A stretch of DNA of 64,000 nt, taken from assembly GCA_023375675.1 (NCBI GenBank), contig JALQBC010000008.1:1282431-1346430 (forward strand), written 5' to 3'. The notes under the pieces were generated by a model. That model worked only from the letters and a program-made list of their open reading frames with translations. It had not been told where the DNA came from and made no database searches. The position numbers were made by a program, and so were the translations under genes. Source of the DNA: Cytospora piceicola (taxonomy: Eukaryota > Ascomycota > Sordariomycetes > Diaporthales > Cytosporaceae). Positions 24,596-36,243 of the stretch are shown here, piece by piece; the first letter of the stretch is position 1; each line of letters begins with the position of its first letter.

Positions 24596-26645
24596 ATGCC
24601 TTCTTCATCTCCTCCCCTTTCTCCGCCTATGCCGCCCTCTTCTTCAAGAGACCATACGCCCCGTCTCGAGTCCATCTCCGCCTTCGCCTTCCCTCGATTA
24701 ACCATCGCTGTTCACCCGTCCTCAGCCGCGCCATCATCTTCAACTCCAGCCTCGCCTCTTGTTCCGCTCCCCGCGCCGCACGCGACCAGCTCTAGCTCCA
24801 GGGTCCAAGCAACGGTGCCAGCTCCGACATCCGAAACTTCATCGACTAGTCGCGCGAGGAGGGCTACTGTCTCTGATGCCCCTGCATCCTACAGTACCAG
24901 TTCCCACGCCGAAGACATTGAGATGGATCCCATAAACCCCACCGGCCACCGCCGGCGACGAAGCAGCCTGATGTCACCCCCGGGCATGGCACAGCACAAC
25001 GGCTCAGGTCTGCACAGTAGGGGACCTTCCGGCCAATTCCATTCCAACGAACCAAAGATATCTGAAGAGAGCCAGTCTACCATCAAGGACAAGAATGGCG
25101 TCATGAGGCATCTTGCACCCGACGACTTCTCCGACGAGGACTTACACGATGATGAGGAGACAGGCTTGACGGCCAAGGACAGGAGGAGGAAGCAGAAAAA
25201 GAAGAGACGGAATACTATGCTCGACCAGCGGATAGCAGCGGATACTGCCTCGGCGGAAGAGAAGAAGGAGGCACATCAGACGGTCATCAGGAAACTAACC
25301 GTAAACGGAATCCTGATCGGCCTCTGGTACCTCTTTTCTCTTTGTATTTCATTGGTAAGTCAATAATACCTGCAACCACTAGCCGCCTTTCGAGATCGAA
25401 GTGCAGAGCGTGATGCTGATAGAAAAAAACAGTATAACAAGTGGATGTTTGACTCCCAACGACTCAACTTCCCCTTCCCGCTATTTACAACATCTGTACA
25501 CATGCTGGTGCAGTTCACGCTGGCTACCGTGGTCCTTTACTTTGTACCGTCATTAAGACCACGTCAAGAGCCACGGCACGATGCCGAGCCGGAGAGGCCC
25601 ATCATGACCAAGATGTTTTACCTCACGAGGATAGGACCTTGCGGTGCAGCCACGGGGCTCGATATCGGATTGGGCAACACCTCGCTCAAGTTCATCACCC
25701 TTACGTTCTACAGTAAGCTCTCTCTTGCCACCGCGCCATTCCACACCATGATGGTACTGACCATTTGCAGCGATGTGCAAGTCCTCCTCACTAGCATTCG
25801 TGCTCATATTCGCCTTCTTGTTCCGTCTCGAGAACCCAACATGGAGGCTCGTGACCGTCATCGCTACCATGACCGCAGGCGTGGTCATGATGGTCGCCGG
25901 CGAGGTCGAGTTCAACCTTCCCGGCTTCATCCTCGTCATCTCAGCGGCCTTCTTCTCCGGCTTCCGCTGGGGCCTCACCCAGATCCTCCTCCTGCGCAAC
26001 CCAGCCACCTCCAATCCCTTCTCCAGCATCTTCTTCCTCGCGCCCGTCATGTTCCTGACGCTCATCTGCATCGCCATCCCCATGGAGGGCTTCTGGGACC
26101 TCCTGGAGGCCATGAAGGCTCTCTATGTCGAGTGGGGCGCAATCGCCCCCTTCCTCGTCCTGTTCCCAGGTACCATTGCCTTCCTCATGACGGCGTCCGA
26201 GTTCGCTCTGCTGCAGCGCACGTCGGTCGTCACGCTGTCGATTGCCGGCATCTTCAAGGAGGTCGTCACCATTTCGACCGCGACCCTGGTGTTCGACGAC
26301 AAGCTCACGGCGGTCAACATCTCGGGCCTGTTCGTCACGATAGGCGCCATCTGCGCCTACAACTACCTGAAGATCACCAAGATGCGCGAGGACGCCGAGA
26401 CGGACGCCTACGGGCGGAACCAGATGGACGAGGACGACCTGACGAGCCCGAGCTCGAGCAGCAGCGACGCCGAGGACGAGGGGGGCGAGGAGACGGGCCT
26501 GCTGGCCGCCGCCAGGCACAGCGTCGAGGTGGAGCAGGGCGACCTCGTCACCGTGGACGGGGACATCGTCTTCCCTCCCAGGACACCACAAGCCCCCGTG
26601 CGCGCCTCGGTGGACGGCGGCGACAAGTCGGACCGGCTAGACTAG
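24596..26645 (+). CDS. SLC35C2-like TPT/nucleotide-sugar transporter
   Basis: Exons 24596-25354, 25433-25712 and 25771-26645 join without frame break to 637 aa. Introns are GTAAGT...CAG (78 nt) and GTAAGC...TTGCAG (58 nt). The start is the first in-frame ATG. Residues 1 to about 235 are a Ser/Pro-rich then acidic/basic cytosolic tail. The membrane part opens with a YNKWMF motif and carries the PFPLFTTSVHM, LDIGLGNTSLKFITLTFYTM-type and KSSSLAFVLIFAF blocks typical of the triose-phosphate/nucleotide-sugar translocator superfamily, closest in my reading to human SLC35C2 and fungal DUF250 proteins. About ten TM helices are expected, then an acidic Ser-rich tail. Likely Golgi or ER location. The substrate cannot be read from sequence. 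It stands alone on the + strand. Confidence 0.88.
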
Positions 26646-28216
26646 GAGGGGAGATCGAGGTTGCTTTCCGAAACAAAACAAAAAACAACACCAAAACCAA
26701 AAACACCAAAACACCAAAACAAAAAGATAGGAAAGCCATTACGAAAGGTCAAAAAAGATACCCAACATTTTTCGAAGCGAACCAAAAAGGCGTCAGCTGC
26801 GCCTTTCAGCGAGCGAGCGAGTTTGATATCAGCCATGATATATACTGCACGATTTAGAACATAGAAAGAGAAGGAGGGCAGGAGGGCAGGAGGGCAGATG
26901 GAACCCCGTTTGTGTTCCGGGAGAACTAGTTGAACCAGCGGCAGAGGACGTACATGGGACTGGCGCTGGAGGTGTCAAAGGTTGTGTTTGTATATATATT
27001 TATACGGGAAACATATAGGCACTGGGGAAGGAGTCCCATTGGTCAGCTTGAGTTCGTTCTACTACGGACGGTAGAAGGCAAGAGAAGGATATTGAGAATG
27101 CAATCGTTCGAGGGAGGCAACTCCCCTTGGTCGCTCGCTACACTGTCGTTGTTCCTTGCACTGCGGATCAGGTGACCAGGCTGTGTACCCTTATAGTATC
27201 AACTTACAGCCTGTTACGGAGCTTTTATGGGAATCAACTGAACCAATGGAGTGAAACAAAAGGAGTAAAGCCATATACGAATGTATGCCAGTTTTGCTTG
27301 GTATCTGGATTTAAGCTTATTTTCCACCCATGTCCTACCTGCGGCATGATTCCTCCAGCTGGCCACTACTCCCACCATCATGTAAACCTTTTCCGTCCGC
27401 ATAAATCGCGTTAAAATATACATACATTTCTTCGCGCAAGCAACTACTGTAGATACTGTACTGCACATATATGCAGCAAGACGGGGTTGAAGACGCGTCA
27501 CCTTGGGAAAAGCTGACGACTTGGTGGCTTCGTGGCTTTGTAATGAGATTCTGTGGTGTCCGTGTAACACAGTATCTACTCTTTTTCTTGGGTTGGCCGG
27601 TCAGTGCGACCGATGCATGTAATGTAGGGGTTGTTGCTGGGGACGAGGCCTCCCGCTGGGCCGGCCGCGGGGCCGCCTATTTTGGGGGGTGCCTGCGCGT
27701 CTCGCCAGAGTCACGGCGGTACGCTGTTCTCACTGATATTTATGCAAGTGGCATTAAATTTCAGATGCATCAAGAGGCACAACTTCTGGCTCGTGATTGA
27801 TCAAGCAGTACACAATCGATAATCACAGTAGACAACATTGATGTTGGTCTTTCGCATGCTGTCCATTTTGCGACCACTTGTACAGCACGGCAGTGAACAG
27901 TGAAGCTGACCCGCAGTATCCAGACATCTGTATGTTTAACTCCTATACCCATTAATTACTCCCCTGTATCGTAGTGCGTCCGTGTAGTCCAAAAATAAAA
28001 TAAAAAGGCAAAGTCCGTTCCCAGGGACATGTTGCCCCAAACGCCAGCCGACCGACCAACCAACCGTAACGACCAAGACCCGTGTGACCTGTCAAACCCT
28101 CATTTCACTCCAAGTTCATTATTTATGTCTCGTGCTGTGTCGTAACCCCTCCGTCATCACCTCCAACGCTTCAAGTCCCGCACAGCAGAGACGCTCAGTC
28201 CCAAATCACCACCCTC
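26646..28216. other. Intergenic region between convergent genes
   Basis: Holds the 3' ends of the + strand transporter and the - strand RCR gene. It includes an A/C-rich low-complexity tract (about 26,670-26,735) and an 8-bp ggagggca repeat of three copies near 26,873-26,898. No credible gene; the ORFs here are short and featureless. Confidence 0.5.
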
Positions 28217-28934
28217 CTAGTGTTTGGCCGGCGGTGGCCCCGTGGGCGGCTCGTAGACCGGCTCGCCGGCGCGGGGGTAGTACGCGTGGGTGGGCTGCTG
28301 GAGGGGGATGTCGTTGTTGTGGTGGCCGTAGTAGCCCTCGTTGGAGTTGAAGGTCTGGCCGGTGTACTGGCTGTCGACCGGGGCGGGCGTGTACTGGGGC
28401 GGGGGCGGCACGGGCTGCTGGGCCTGGTTGTTGTTGTTGTTGTTGCCGCCGGCCTTGCCGTGCTGGCCGAACCAGCCGGTGCCGAACTGGGGCTGCTGCT
28501 GGCCGGGGGTCATCCAGCCGGTGCCGTAGCGGGGCTGGACGCCGCGGCGGCGGCGGCGGCGGTTGCTGAGGCAGGTCATGCAGAAGAAGAGCACGATGAA
28601 GACGACGATGACGACGGCGGCCAGGACCCACCGGCCCCAGTAGCTCCAGCTGCTCCTGTTGTTGGAGCACTGGCCGTTGTTGTAGTACTGTCCGTCCGAA
28701 CAGTAACCGTAGTTGCTGGGTGGTGTGTTAGTAATGGTTTGATAGACTGGTAGGCTGATAGACCAATAGACTGATAGAGAGGGAGATGCGATGCGGTGGG
28801 ATGCGATGTAGGTGCGCTGTGCGACTGTACGATTGCAAAGGAGGGAGGTAAATAATGCTGGGTGTTTATTTGGAGGCGGAAACTTACCCATATCTGGGAG
28901 CCAGAAGACCTCCGATGTGCTCGGGGATGATCAT
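28217..28934 (-). CDS. RCR family (Congo-red resistance / chitin regulation) membrane protein
   Basis: Exon 1 is 28934-28888, the intron 28887-28716 (GTAAGT...CCCAG, 172 nt) and exon 2 28715-28217; joined, 181 aa. A short luminal/extracellular N-terminus with CSDGQYYNNGQC is followed by one TM helix (about 42-65), a run of six arginines, then a Gly/Gln/Asn/Pro-rich cytosolic tail with an Asn6 run. PPPQY in the tail matches the PPxY motif bound by WW domains of the Rsp5/Nedd4 ubiquitin ligase, as in yeast Rcr1/Rcr2. In yeast these proteins act in plasma-membrane protein turnover and cell-wall chitin deposition. The ATG at 28934 is chosen because the spliced frame gives a family-typical short N-terminus, whereas the unspliced ORF reads into the intron. 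It is divergent from the MFS gene. Confidence 0.85.
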
Positions 28935-29968
28935 GATGTGTGCTTGTTGTTGATGGGTTGACGCGAGATGTATGATTTTCGACGTGACAATGTTGGATCT
29001 GGAAGAGGAAGAAACAGTCCAAAGGGTTGCAGGAACAGGAAGGGATGGTTCAAGTAAGAAAGGCAGTTTTATTCCAAACGAAGCAGGTTTGTGAGGTTAC
29101 GAGTGGCGGGACGAGGGGAACTTTGCTGGGCTGGTGGGCTGGTAGGCTTGTGGGCTGTGACTTGATGACTTGATGGAAGGGTCGGTCGGCTTTGACGCAG
29201 TGTTATGTTATGGCAAGATGATGACGTTTGACAGTCACTCTACTGGGTAAAGTGTACCCTGCGGAACCCGAGCTCCCAAAGGTACGCACACACATACGGG
29301 CGTATAGGGTAGGCTGGTAGGCTGGATAGGGTACTTACAGTTTACACTGCCCCAAAACCCCCTCAATTTTCTTCCTCCAGAACTCTAGTGTACCATGATA
29401 TTCTTTCTACCCTGCAGCCTTGGTGCCAATGCCCAAAGTGCCCCGAATACGTGCTCGCCTGGCCGCAGCGGACGGAAAGGAAGCATCTTTTGTGGCTGTG
29501 CTCTTCCCATCCGACGTTCTGTATCTTTGCATTAAATCTGCCTAGATACATGGTGGCCCTTTGTTGCTTTGCTTTCCTTAGAAATCTCTGAGGCAGGTAA
29601 GTTCCAAGTCTAATGCTCTATAGCTATATAGCTACTTAGTATATATCATCCTTCGGATCTCTTTCAATAGCTATGGTAAAGATGATTTCATGAGCCACAT
29701 GCTACTCCACCTACAGGGCTGACAAGGGTTAGGGCCACAAGGTCCCTGGTTACCCCCCACCCCCATAGAATTGTGGGGGTATGACCTTATGCCTCCACCA
29801 GTCTATCAACTGCGTATTCATATTAACCCACCCATTGAGCCTTATCTTGAGCCTTGGAAAATGGTATAGATAATTCCAAGAGACGCACAGAGAAGAGTAG
29901 CCCAGAAGCCATCATCGCCGAGGTCTAAGACCCATGGTCCCGAACTCTGTGGACAATTCTTTTCAGTC
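28935..29968. promoter_or_regulatory. Shared divergent promoter interval (RCR / MFS)
   Basis: 1,034 bp separate the start codons of the - strand RCR gene and the + strand MFS gene, so the promoters of both must lie here. A perfect 7-bp inverted repeat with an 8-nt loop (acccccA/Tgggggt) sits at 29,759-29,780. No defined factor site is claimed. Short ORFs inside are not supported. Confidence 0.4.
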
Positions 29969-31519
29969 ATGCCGCCCTCGAGCCGCCTGCTCAAGCTTAT
30001 GAGCACCATCCAGATTTCCAACGACTACAGCGTCAGGCCCGCAGGTCTAACATGGCGAAGCAACACCTTCTTCATAGTCTCCACAGTGGCCGTCGGTCTC
30101 TTCACAGACCTCTTCCTCTACGGCCTCATCGTTCCCATCCTCCCGTTCATGCTCCAGGACCGCGTCGGGCTCCCCTATGAACAGGTCCAGTCGCATGTCG
30201 ACGGGCTGCTGGCCGCTTATGCCGGGGCTTCGCTGCTCTTCAGTCCCGTCGCGGGCCTCGTCGCCGACAAGACTTCCACCAGGCAGGGTCCCTTTCTGAT
30301 CGGCCTGGTAGCCCTGATGCTTGCCACTGTACTGCTCTTCCTCGGCTCCAGCATCCCCGTCCTTCTGGTAGCGAGGCTCCTGCAAGGTGTCAGCGGCGCG
30401 GTTGTGTGGACGATTGGTATGGCGATGTGCTTGGAGACCGTGGGCCCGGAGAACTTGGGCAAGACGATAGGATCGGTGAGTGCTGCATGGTGAACAATAA
30501 CACGGGCGGCTTTCTGACCGCCCGAACAGATATTCTCCTTCATCTCTGTGGGCAACCTTCTGGCACCACTGCTCGGTGGCGTCCTGTACGAGACGACGGG
30601 ATATGTAGGCGTTTTCGGTATCGGCTTGGCCGTGCTGGGGGTTGACTTCATCATGCGACTGCTCGTTATCGAGAAGAAGGTAGCCAAGCGCTACGACGCG
30701 GCAGACCCCCAGCTTGTTCCCGACCTGGAGACCACTCCAGACCGCGGCCAGGACAGCGTTGACTCAGGGCGGACGGCAGGTAACCAGGGGGAAGAGGAGC
30801 CACTCCTGGGAAAGAAGGAGGATGAGCGCTTCAGGCTGTCGAAGGATCAGTCTGCGCTCGCACGCAAGATCACCATCCTGCCGTGCCTCGCCAATCCCAG
30901 GTTGATGACCGCCTTCCTGGTCGCCTTCGTCCAGGCCGTGCTGCTCGGCAGCTTCGACGCGACCGTCCCGACGACAGCGCAGGAGCTCTTCGGATTCGAC
31001 TCGCTCAAGGCCGGGCTCCTCTTCCTGCCCCTCGGGGCAATGGACCTCGTGATCGGGCCCATCGCCGGCTGGCTCGTCGACAGGTACGGCGTGAAGCCCG
31101 GCGCGGTCGTCGGCTACAGCTACCTCGCCCCCGTCCTAGTCCTCCTGCGCCTACCGCAGCAAGGAGGCGGCAGGGACCAGGTGCTCCTGTACGGCGGCCT
31201 TCTCGGGCTCTGCGGGGTCGGCCTCGCGGCCATCGGGGCCCCGTCCCTCGTCGAGGCCGGCACCGTGGTGCAGAGGTACTACGAGGCGAACCCCGGCTTC
31301 TTCGGCGAGCAGGGCCCGTACGCCCAGCTGTACGGCCTCAACTCGATGGTGTTCAGCCTGGGCCTCGCTGTCGGGCCTGCCCTGGCCGGAGGGCTCAAGC
31401 AGCGCCTGGGGTACGGGGATATGAACCTCGTGCTGGCTGCGGTCAGTCTCGCGACTGCTGTGCTGTGCTTCGTGTGGCTGGGTGGTAAACCCAGGTTTCT
31501 CACGAGGCAACGGTGCTAG
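29969..31519 (+). CDS. MFS drug:H+ antiporter-type transporter (DHA1/VMAT-like)
   Basis: Exon 1 29969-30475 and exon 2 30530-31519 flank a 54-nt intron (GTGAGT...AACAG); the product is 498 aa. TM1 contains DLFLYGLIVPILPF (about 47-60). The loop 2-3 signature GLVADKTSTR is at 96-105, and an antiporter motif-C-like GNLLAPLLGGVLYE starts near 177. A hydrophilic acidic central loop (about 215-260) separates two sets of six helices. This layout matches the 12-TM DHA1 branch that includes fungal multidrug exporters and animal vesicular amine transporters. Plasma-membrane or vacuolar efflux of small molecules is likely, but the substrate is unknown. No biosynthetic cluster neighbours are seen. An in-frame ATG at codon 11 is an alternative start. 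Confidence 0.88.
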
Positions 31520-32390
31520 GATAGACTTGGGTGAACCAGTGATCTAGGTGCGCTACGAGAAGAAATCATGTATGAGCTATCAAGTTATGCTTGTAGCAAG
31601 GCCGTGGCTACTTCGGCAACAGCACTTTACGATTCTGTCCATAGTCGAGCATTTCAACCACTTACCTTTGGCAAATGTGCTGGACGCCGAGTGGCTATCA
31701 CGGCCGGCACTGAAGGCCGGGCGCGACATTTCTGAGTTGCTTGCAAGTTTGAATTCCTCACGTATACGAGAAGAGGCCACTGCACTCAAGTGAGGTAGGC
31801 AGCGGGCGTGATAGTACATGATATATGTAGAGAGGTCGTCTCTGAGAGGAGCAAAGTATCCCAATAATGCGGAAAGCGACGACATGACATGAGAACTTGC
31901 ACGAAATATTGTGCCGTCCTGGCGGGCATTTCATTTGAGTATTTGTCGAACACGAGATGGGGCAAAGGAATTCGGGTGGTAGGAGCTTGGGATTTATGTG
32001 CAGCACTACCTCGCAAGTGTTCCATCCAAAGACGATTAGTCTGTTACGGTAGTGCCTGCAGCACTCAGCGAGGCTCGCCCGCGGCCTCTTGGTCTGTCTC
32101 AATATGCCAAAGACTGGAGATGACAGTGTTTTCGGGATGTCTTTTGTAGATGCGAAGCTGGGGGGAAGGGTGTTATGTTCGCTGAGTGAGGCTCCAGGTG
32201 TGGTTGAACCGTCGCCTCTCATATGCAACCAGGAGGAGTGAAATATCATGAGCGATGCCGACCAGCACCAACGTTCAACGGATAGATGACTCTGATATAT
32301 ACTGAGCGGTAACTCATTGTATAGGGGGTTCATGGCTCCTCGGCACTTTCAGGCACAGTCCAGATGAAATACCGATCACTCTTCTGTCGA
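31520..32390. other. Intergenic region
   Basis: 3' flank of the MFS gene and of the disrupted BTB gene. Short ORFs on both strands have no recognisable features; nothing else is seen. Confidence 0.45.
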
Positions 32391-33488
32391 TTACCCTGTG
32401 AACGTGGCTTGGATGGCGAAGCCTCCACTTCGATCAATGAAGGATATTGTAATATGTCCCCGGAACCATTGTCCGCTGTAGGCCTTGGCACCGATTCCTG
32501 GCCTGGAGAATGAGATCCTTGACCGATGGCTATGGAACGAGCACTGCCGAAACCCAAAATGGCGTTCCTCGTTCTTGAGCTTGTTGCGAGGGAGCCTCGG
32601 CTGCGGGTTCTTCGCCCGCACGTCAACCTTGCTGTCGGCCGTCCTGTCCATGTGCTTGACATAGTCCCCCCGGAGGCCCGAGAACCCGGAAAACAGTTCG
32701 TCGCACGCGAGAGGATCGCCGCCCTCGTTGCTCAGCGTCCAGGCCAGCGTGGCGACTGCCCAGTTTCGGAGGCGGAAGCTCTCCTGCCTGGTGCACTCCT
32801 GATACAGGTGCCGCACGAGCCTGCTCGACACGTCCCAGTCACACCGGAGGTGGAGATCCTGGATGGCGTCTATGTTTATGTCTCGAAGGGCTGTTGGGCG
32901 AATCTGGGGGGCGGATAGGTGTAGCAGCCTCACGAGCTTGCAGTGGAGAGCCCTCTTGAAGCTCTCCTGCTGTATTAGAACTTTGCCTTGGTGGCTAGCT
33001 TCGGTTGGATGGCGACGGATAGTATCATGCGCTCGAGAAGGATTTGGAATCTGTTCCGCTCATAGAGCCAGAAAAAGTGTTGTATTATCATCTCGGGGCA
33101 TTCTTCTGAGAGTCATAATACTTTGCCGTGATGACCGTGGAGGCTGCCGGCAGCTCATCCTCGGGTGAACTTGGGACCGATTCTGCAGTTTCCACGCTGC
33201 ACGAGAAGAAATCACTGAAGCATAGATGAGTTTCTTGTGGATAGTGAAGTCTTGTTGGCTCGGTCCGACCAATATGCGGACCAGCTCGGCTTCACACACA
33301 CCAGGGCAATTCCTCATGTCAGTAGGGCGGGTTGGTGAGGAGGGAGGGGACAGCGTGTGGCTGGATGTGGATGACTGGCTTATGGCCAACAAGTTCATGT
33401 TGTCTTCTGTTCTCGGTACGTTGCAGACGTCAAGCGATGCTTCTCGTCGAAAAGAAATGCGTGGTCTAACGTTAGTGTCTTCGATCAC
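32391..33488 (-). pseudogene. BTB/POZ-domain protein gene, apparently frameshifted
   Basis: From 33488 downward a frame encodes a Ser/Pro-rich leader, then LVRILVGPSQQDFTIHKKLI, the start of a BTB/POZ fold. Immediately after YAS (about 33,216) the expected continuation SDFFS lies in a second frame. Near 33,113 homology moves to a third frame with CPEMIIQHFFWLYE, the BTB helix ending in W-L-Y. From about 32,975 the C-terminal region (LHCKLVRLLHL, IDAIQDLHLR, RLVRHLYQECT) is in another frame and continues to 32391. The first two shifts are abutting and leave no room for introns, so this is best read as a decayed fungal BTB protein. Sequencing error is the main alternative. Fungal BTB proteins of this type are variable, often expanded and of unknown role. 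Confidence 0.6.
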
Positions 33489-33859
33489 GAGGGAAGGAAC
33501 GGGGGTGTGCCCATTTGTAGATCATGATCAGTCCATATCGTGACCGAATTTTCTAAACCAAGGGACCAGCCCGTGGCGATATAACCCAAGAGGGGTAATA
33601 TTTGCCAGATTGCATATAGAACGACGGAAGACCAGTCACAATGCAGGGCGGATCTGTTGGTATGAAGAAACAGGCCCCTGGCGTCGCATGGTCAGTCAAT
33701 TTGTATCAAGGCAAACTTTGGCTGTGATGGCGCGGGGAATTACTATAGGCATGAGGAAAGCTCGATGAGGGCGAGTGAGGCACGAAGGGGGTTGAGAAGG
33801 GGTCAGTTTATCAGATTCCCCTTGAGTGTCTGAGGTTCTGCGGGTCAGTTGCACCCTTG
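33489..33859. other. Short intergenic gap
   Basis: 371 bp between two minus-strand loci, with the 5' flank of the BTB locus on one side. No ORF or repeat of note. Confidence 0.4.
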
Positions 33860-34486
33860 CTATATCACGACTCCAACCCCACTTCCCACGAGGCACGGGA
33901 AGCTTAGGTGAGCTCCAGGCCAACTTGAAGCATTGGTTTTGGTATACGAATCTGGTGGTAGAATTTCGAAACTCTTCTTGGTCAAGTTTGTAATACGTAT
34001 TGCTCTTTGCTCTTTGCTCAGAGCGGGCGCGGACAGAACATCGAACTCCAGGCCGCCACCAGGCCCCGTTGTTTCAAAACACAAGGGGACTCCCGGCACC
34101 AATGTTTCGAGGATTCCTTCCAATTCCATGATGGCCGTCATCTTCAGGTGGCTACCTGCTCGAAGCGGCCGGTTATCTGTAGGGCGAAACAGGCGGCATG
34201 GCCACGCTTCCGTCGTTCCGCAAAGATGAAAGCTTTTGGGGGAGACCATGGAGTCTGCAAAACCTCCCGAGACATTAGAATGGATGTAATCCTGCCACGA
34301 TGATGATAAGTCTGGGTAATTGAGAGTACAAGCCCACCCAGCCCTGACCTCGGTCCAGAACCAATATATTGATGTATTGGTATTCCCCTTCTGACTATTG
34401 TAGAAGCACGTACGGATATTAACCACGATGTGCCGGATTCTATTGTCGCCGTTCGTCTCCGGTGGCAGACACATGGGAACGAGCAT
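33860..34486 (-). CDS. Unrecognised protein, probably partial 5' model
   Basis: The minus-strand frame from ATG 34486 gives 208 aa. The same frame is open upstream to about 34,632, adding roughly 48 protein-like codons including AYLLKLSSLRIASLFATIRK, so an upstream exon is likely; a ctaacag acceptor lies near 34,641. Blocks that look constrained are RIRHIVVNIRTCFYNSQ, WFWTEVRAGWACTLNYPDLSS, WQDYIHSN, LVPGVPLCFET, GLEFDVLSAPALSKEQRA and IRITNLTKK. The last part suggests a beta-rich domain. There is no signal peptide or TM helix. I do not recognise the family, and no function is proposed. Confidence 0.5.
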   Translation of the reverse strand: MLVPMCLPPETNGDNRIRHIVVNIRTCFYNSQKGNTNTSIYWFWTEVRAGWACTLNYPDLSSSWQDYIHSNVSGGFADSMVSPKSFHLCGTTEAWPCRLFRPTDNRPLRAGSHLKMTAIMELEGILETLVPGVPLCFETTGPGGGLEFDVLSAPALSKEQRAIRITNLTKKSFEILPPDSYTKTNASSWPGAHLSFPCLVGSGVGVVI

Positions 34487-36243
34487 GTTCCCATGGTTGA
34501 GTTGTAGTTTCCGGATCGTAGCGAAGAGCGAAGCTATCCGCAGTGAAGAAAGTTTAAGTAGGTATGCTTCGATACGGACTGAGCCTGATGCGTCCGACTG
34601 CTCTGGCTGCTGGTCCCTTGCAGACGGACTTCAGCTCTGTTAGTCAAGATCAGGTTTGCCAATAACTGTCCATCAATGCGAGCTGGAGGGGTTTCCGTCA
34701 ACACAGGCTGCCACCGTATACAAGCAGACGTAGGAAAAGGCGGCAAGCCACAATACCTGCGCAAAATAGAGGCACGAAGTCAGATGATCGAGTGCTCTTG
34801 CAAGACTGATGCGCGGGTCATACCCACCCTCACCTCGGGATCTAACCCTGTGACCGTGGTTGAAGGGGTTTGGAAGGCCTGGAACGTTGCAGTACCTGAA
34901 CTAACCTAATTTCCCGAACTGATCTCGGTAACGTTGGAACATGCGGGGAGACGTATCTAAATACGCGTAAACCATGAAAAGACCCCCCACATTGCCCCGG
35001 ACCAGTTCTGAGCACATCTTTAGGACACATCGATCCTGGTTCGGCGCAACTTGAACTTTTCATGGCAACATCTCGAGACCAAAAACACAGCCGTTGCGAC
35101 ATTTGTCCCGCTACCATATACCATGTAATTCTTGCCGTTGAACCTCTCCGAACAGCACCTCAGCAAAGTACGATCCAGCCACTACGTGCGCTCACTCGTC
35201 GCAAGCTGTCATCAAGATCTACGCTGTACGCGGCATGCCGCTCGAGATCGAGAATGACTGGGGGTTACTGTACTTCGCAATATATCCACTGATAAGACCC
35301 ACATCGAGACCCCTGGTGAATTCGATGTTGCTTTCCACCGAGGGCCAGAACTTAGAAGACTGGCATGTCGTTCGCAGCAGTACTCGAAGGTGTCGTCCAT
35401 GGACCGTTGACTTCAAGACATGGAAGTTTGAACCATGGCAACGTCGATAAATACGGTCATCGATCAATCGTGGCATGCTGTCGGGCATCAACAGTGAATA
35501 ATGCCGAGACCCTGCCATATCTGCACGTCAACAAAAGAGACAAGCAAAAGTCTGGTATGATCGGGATCGTCAAGCTCATAAATCACCTGGGGAAAGTTAA
35601 GATTGCCCACACACCAACCCCAGATCCTTGGCCGACTTTGCAAGGGGCAGATAGACATGCAGGCATCATGCATCTTGATGGCACGAACCGAGGAGTGATC
35701 ATTTCAATCCCTGTCACCCTCCATCAAATATCAGCCCAATCAAACCGCCTTGTTCACCGCCGAGTGGATGCGCAAAGAGGCGCGCGACAAAGCTCTGGTC
35801 CCATATTTCCTTTCCAGGGGACCACGATTTCCGCCCTCCCCAATCCGGCCATGAAAGATGAAGGCGACCTCGTCTATCCCTGCGGTTGCGCCTTGAGGAC
35901 CAATCAACTCCGCTGAGCCCCTGAAAGACAAAAGGGGGTCCCCGGCCAGGACACCCCTTTTTGGCGCCGCTCGCCGTTTCCTCAATGGAACACGCTGCTC
36001 CATTCAACCAAACCCTCTCACAAAAGCCAATCTCTCTTTCCCGATCAATGTTGCGTTGCTCCTTTCATGTTGCAGATTCGACGTGTGTTATCAACGCCGG
36101 TCACTTTTCGTTTTCCTGCTATACGAGCCGCTCCTACCTTGCGCCCCCGCAAGAGGCCATGTCGAGCTGGTGATCAATTGCCGTCTCGGGCCAAACATAC
36201 CAGGAATCTGAAAGTCCTCTCCCTTCTTTTTGGAATATCGATA
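34487..36243. other. Intergenic region with possible 5' exon
   Basis: 34,487-34,860 may hold upstream exon(s) of the unrecognised minus-strand gene. Beyond that, short overlapping ORFs on both strands show no domain. 35,900-36,243 is the 5' flank/UTR of the coiled-coil gene; its frame is open upstream to an in-frame ATG at 36067. Confidence 0.4.

Noticed and set aside
25445..26857. 470-aa + strand ORF overlapping the transporter
   Set aside because: Correct only to the intron 2 donor at 25712; beyond that it is an out-of-frame, Arg/His/Pro-rich shadow of exon 3.
28220..28753. 177-aa Val/Ala/Gly-rich + strand ORF opposite RCR
   Set aside because: Antisense shadow of the GC-rich RCR exon, which has clear family features.
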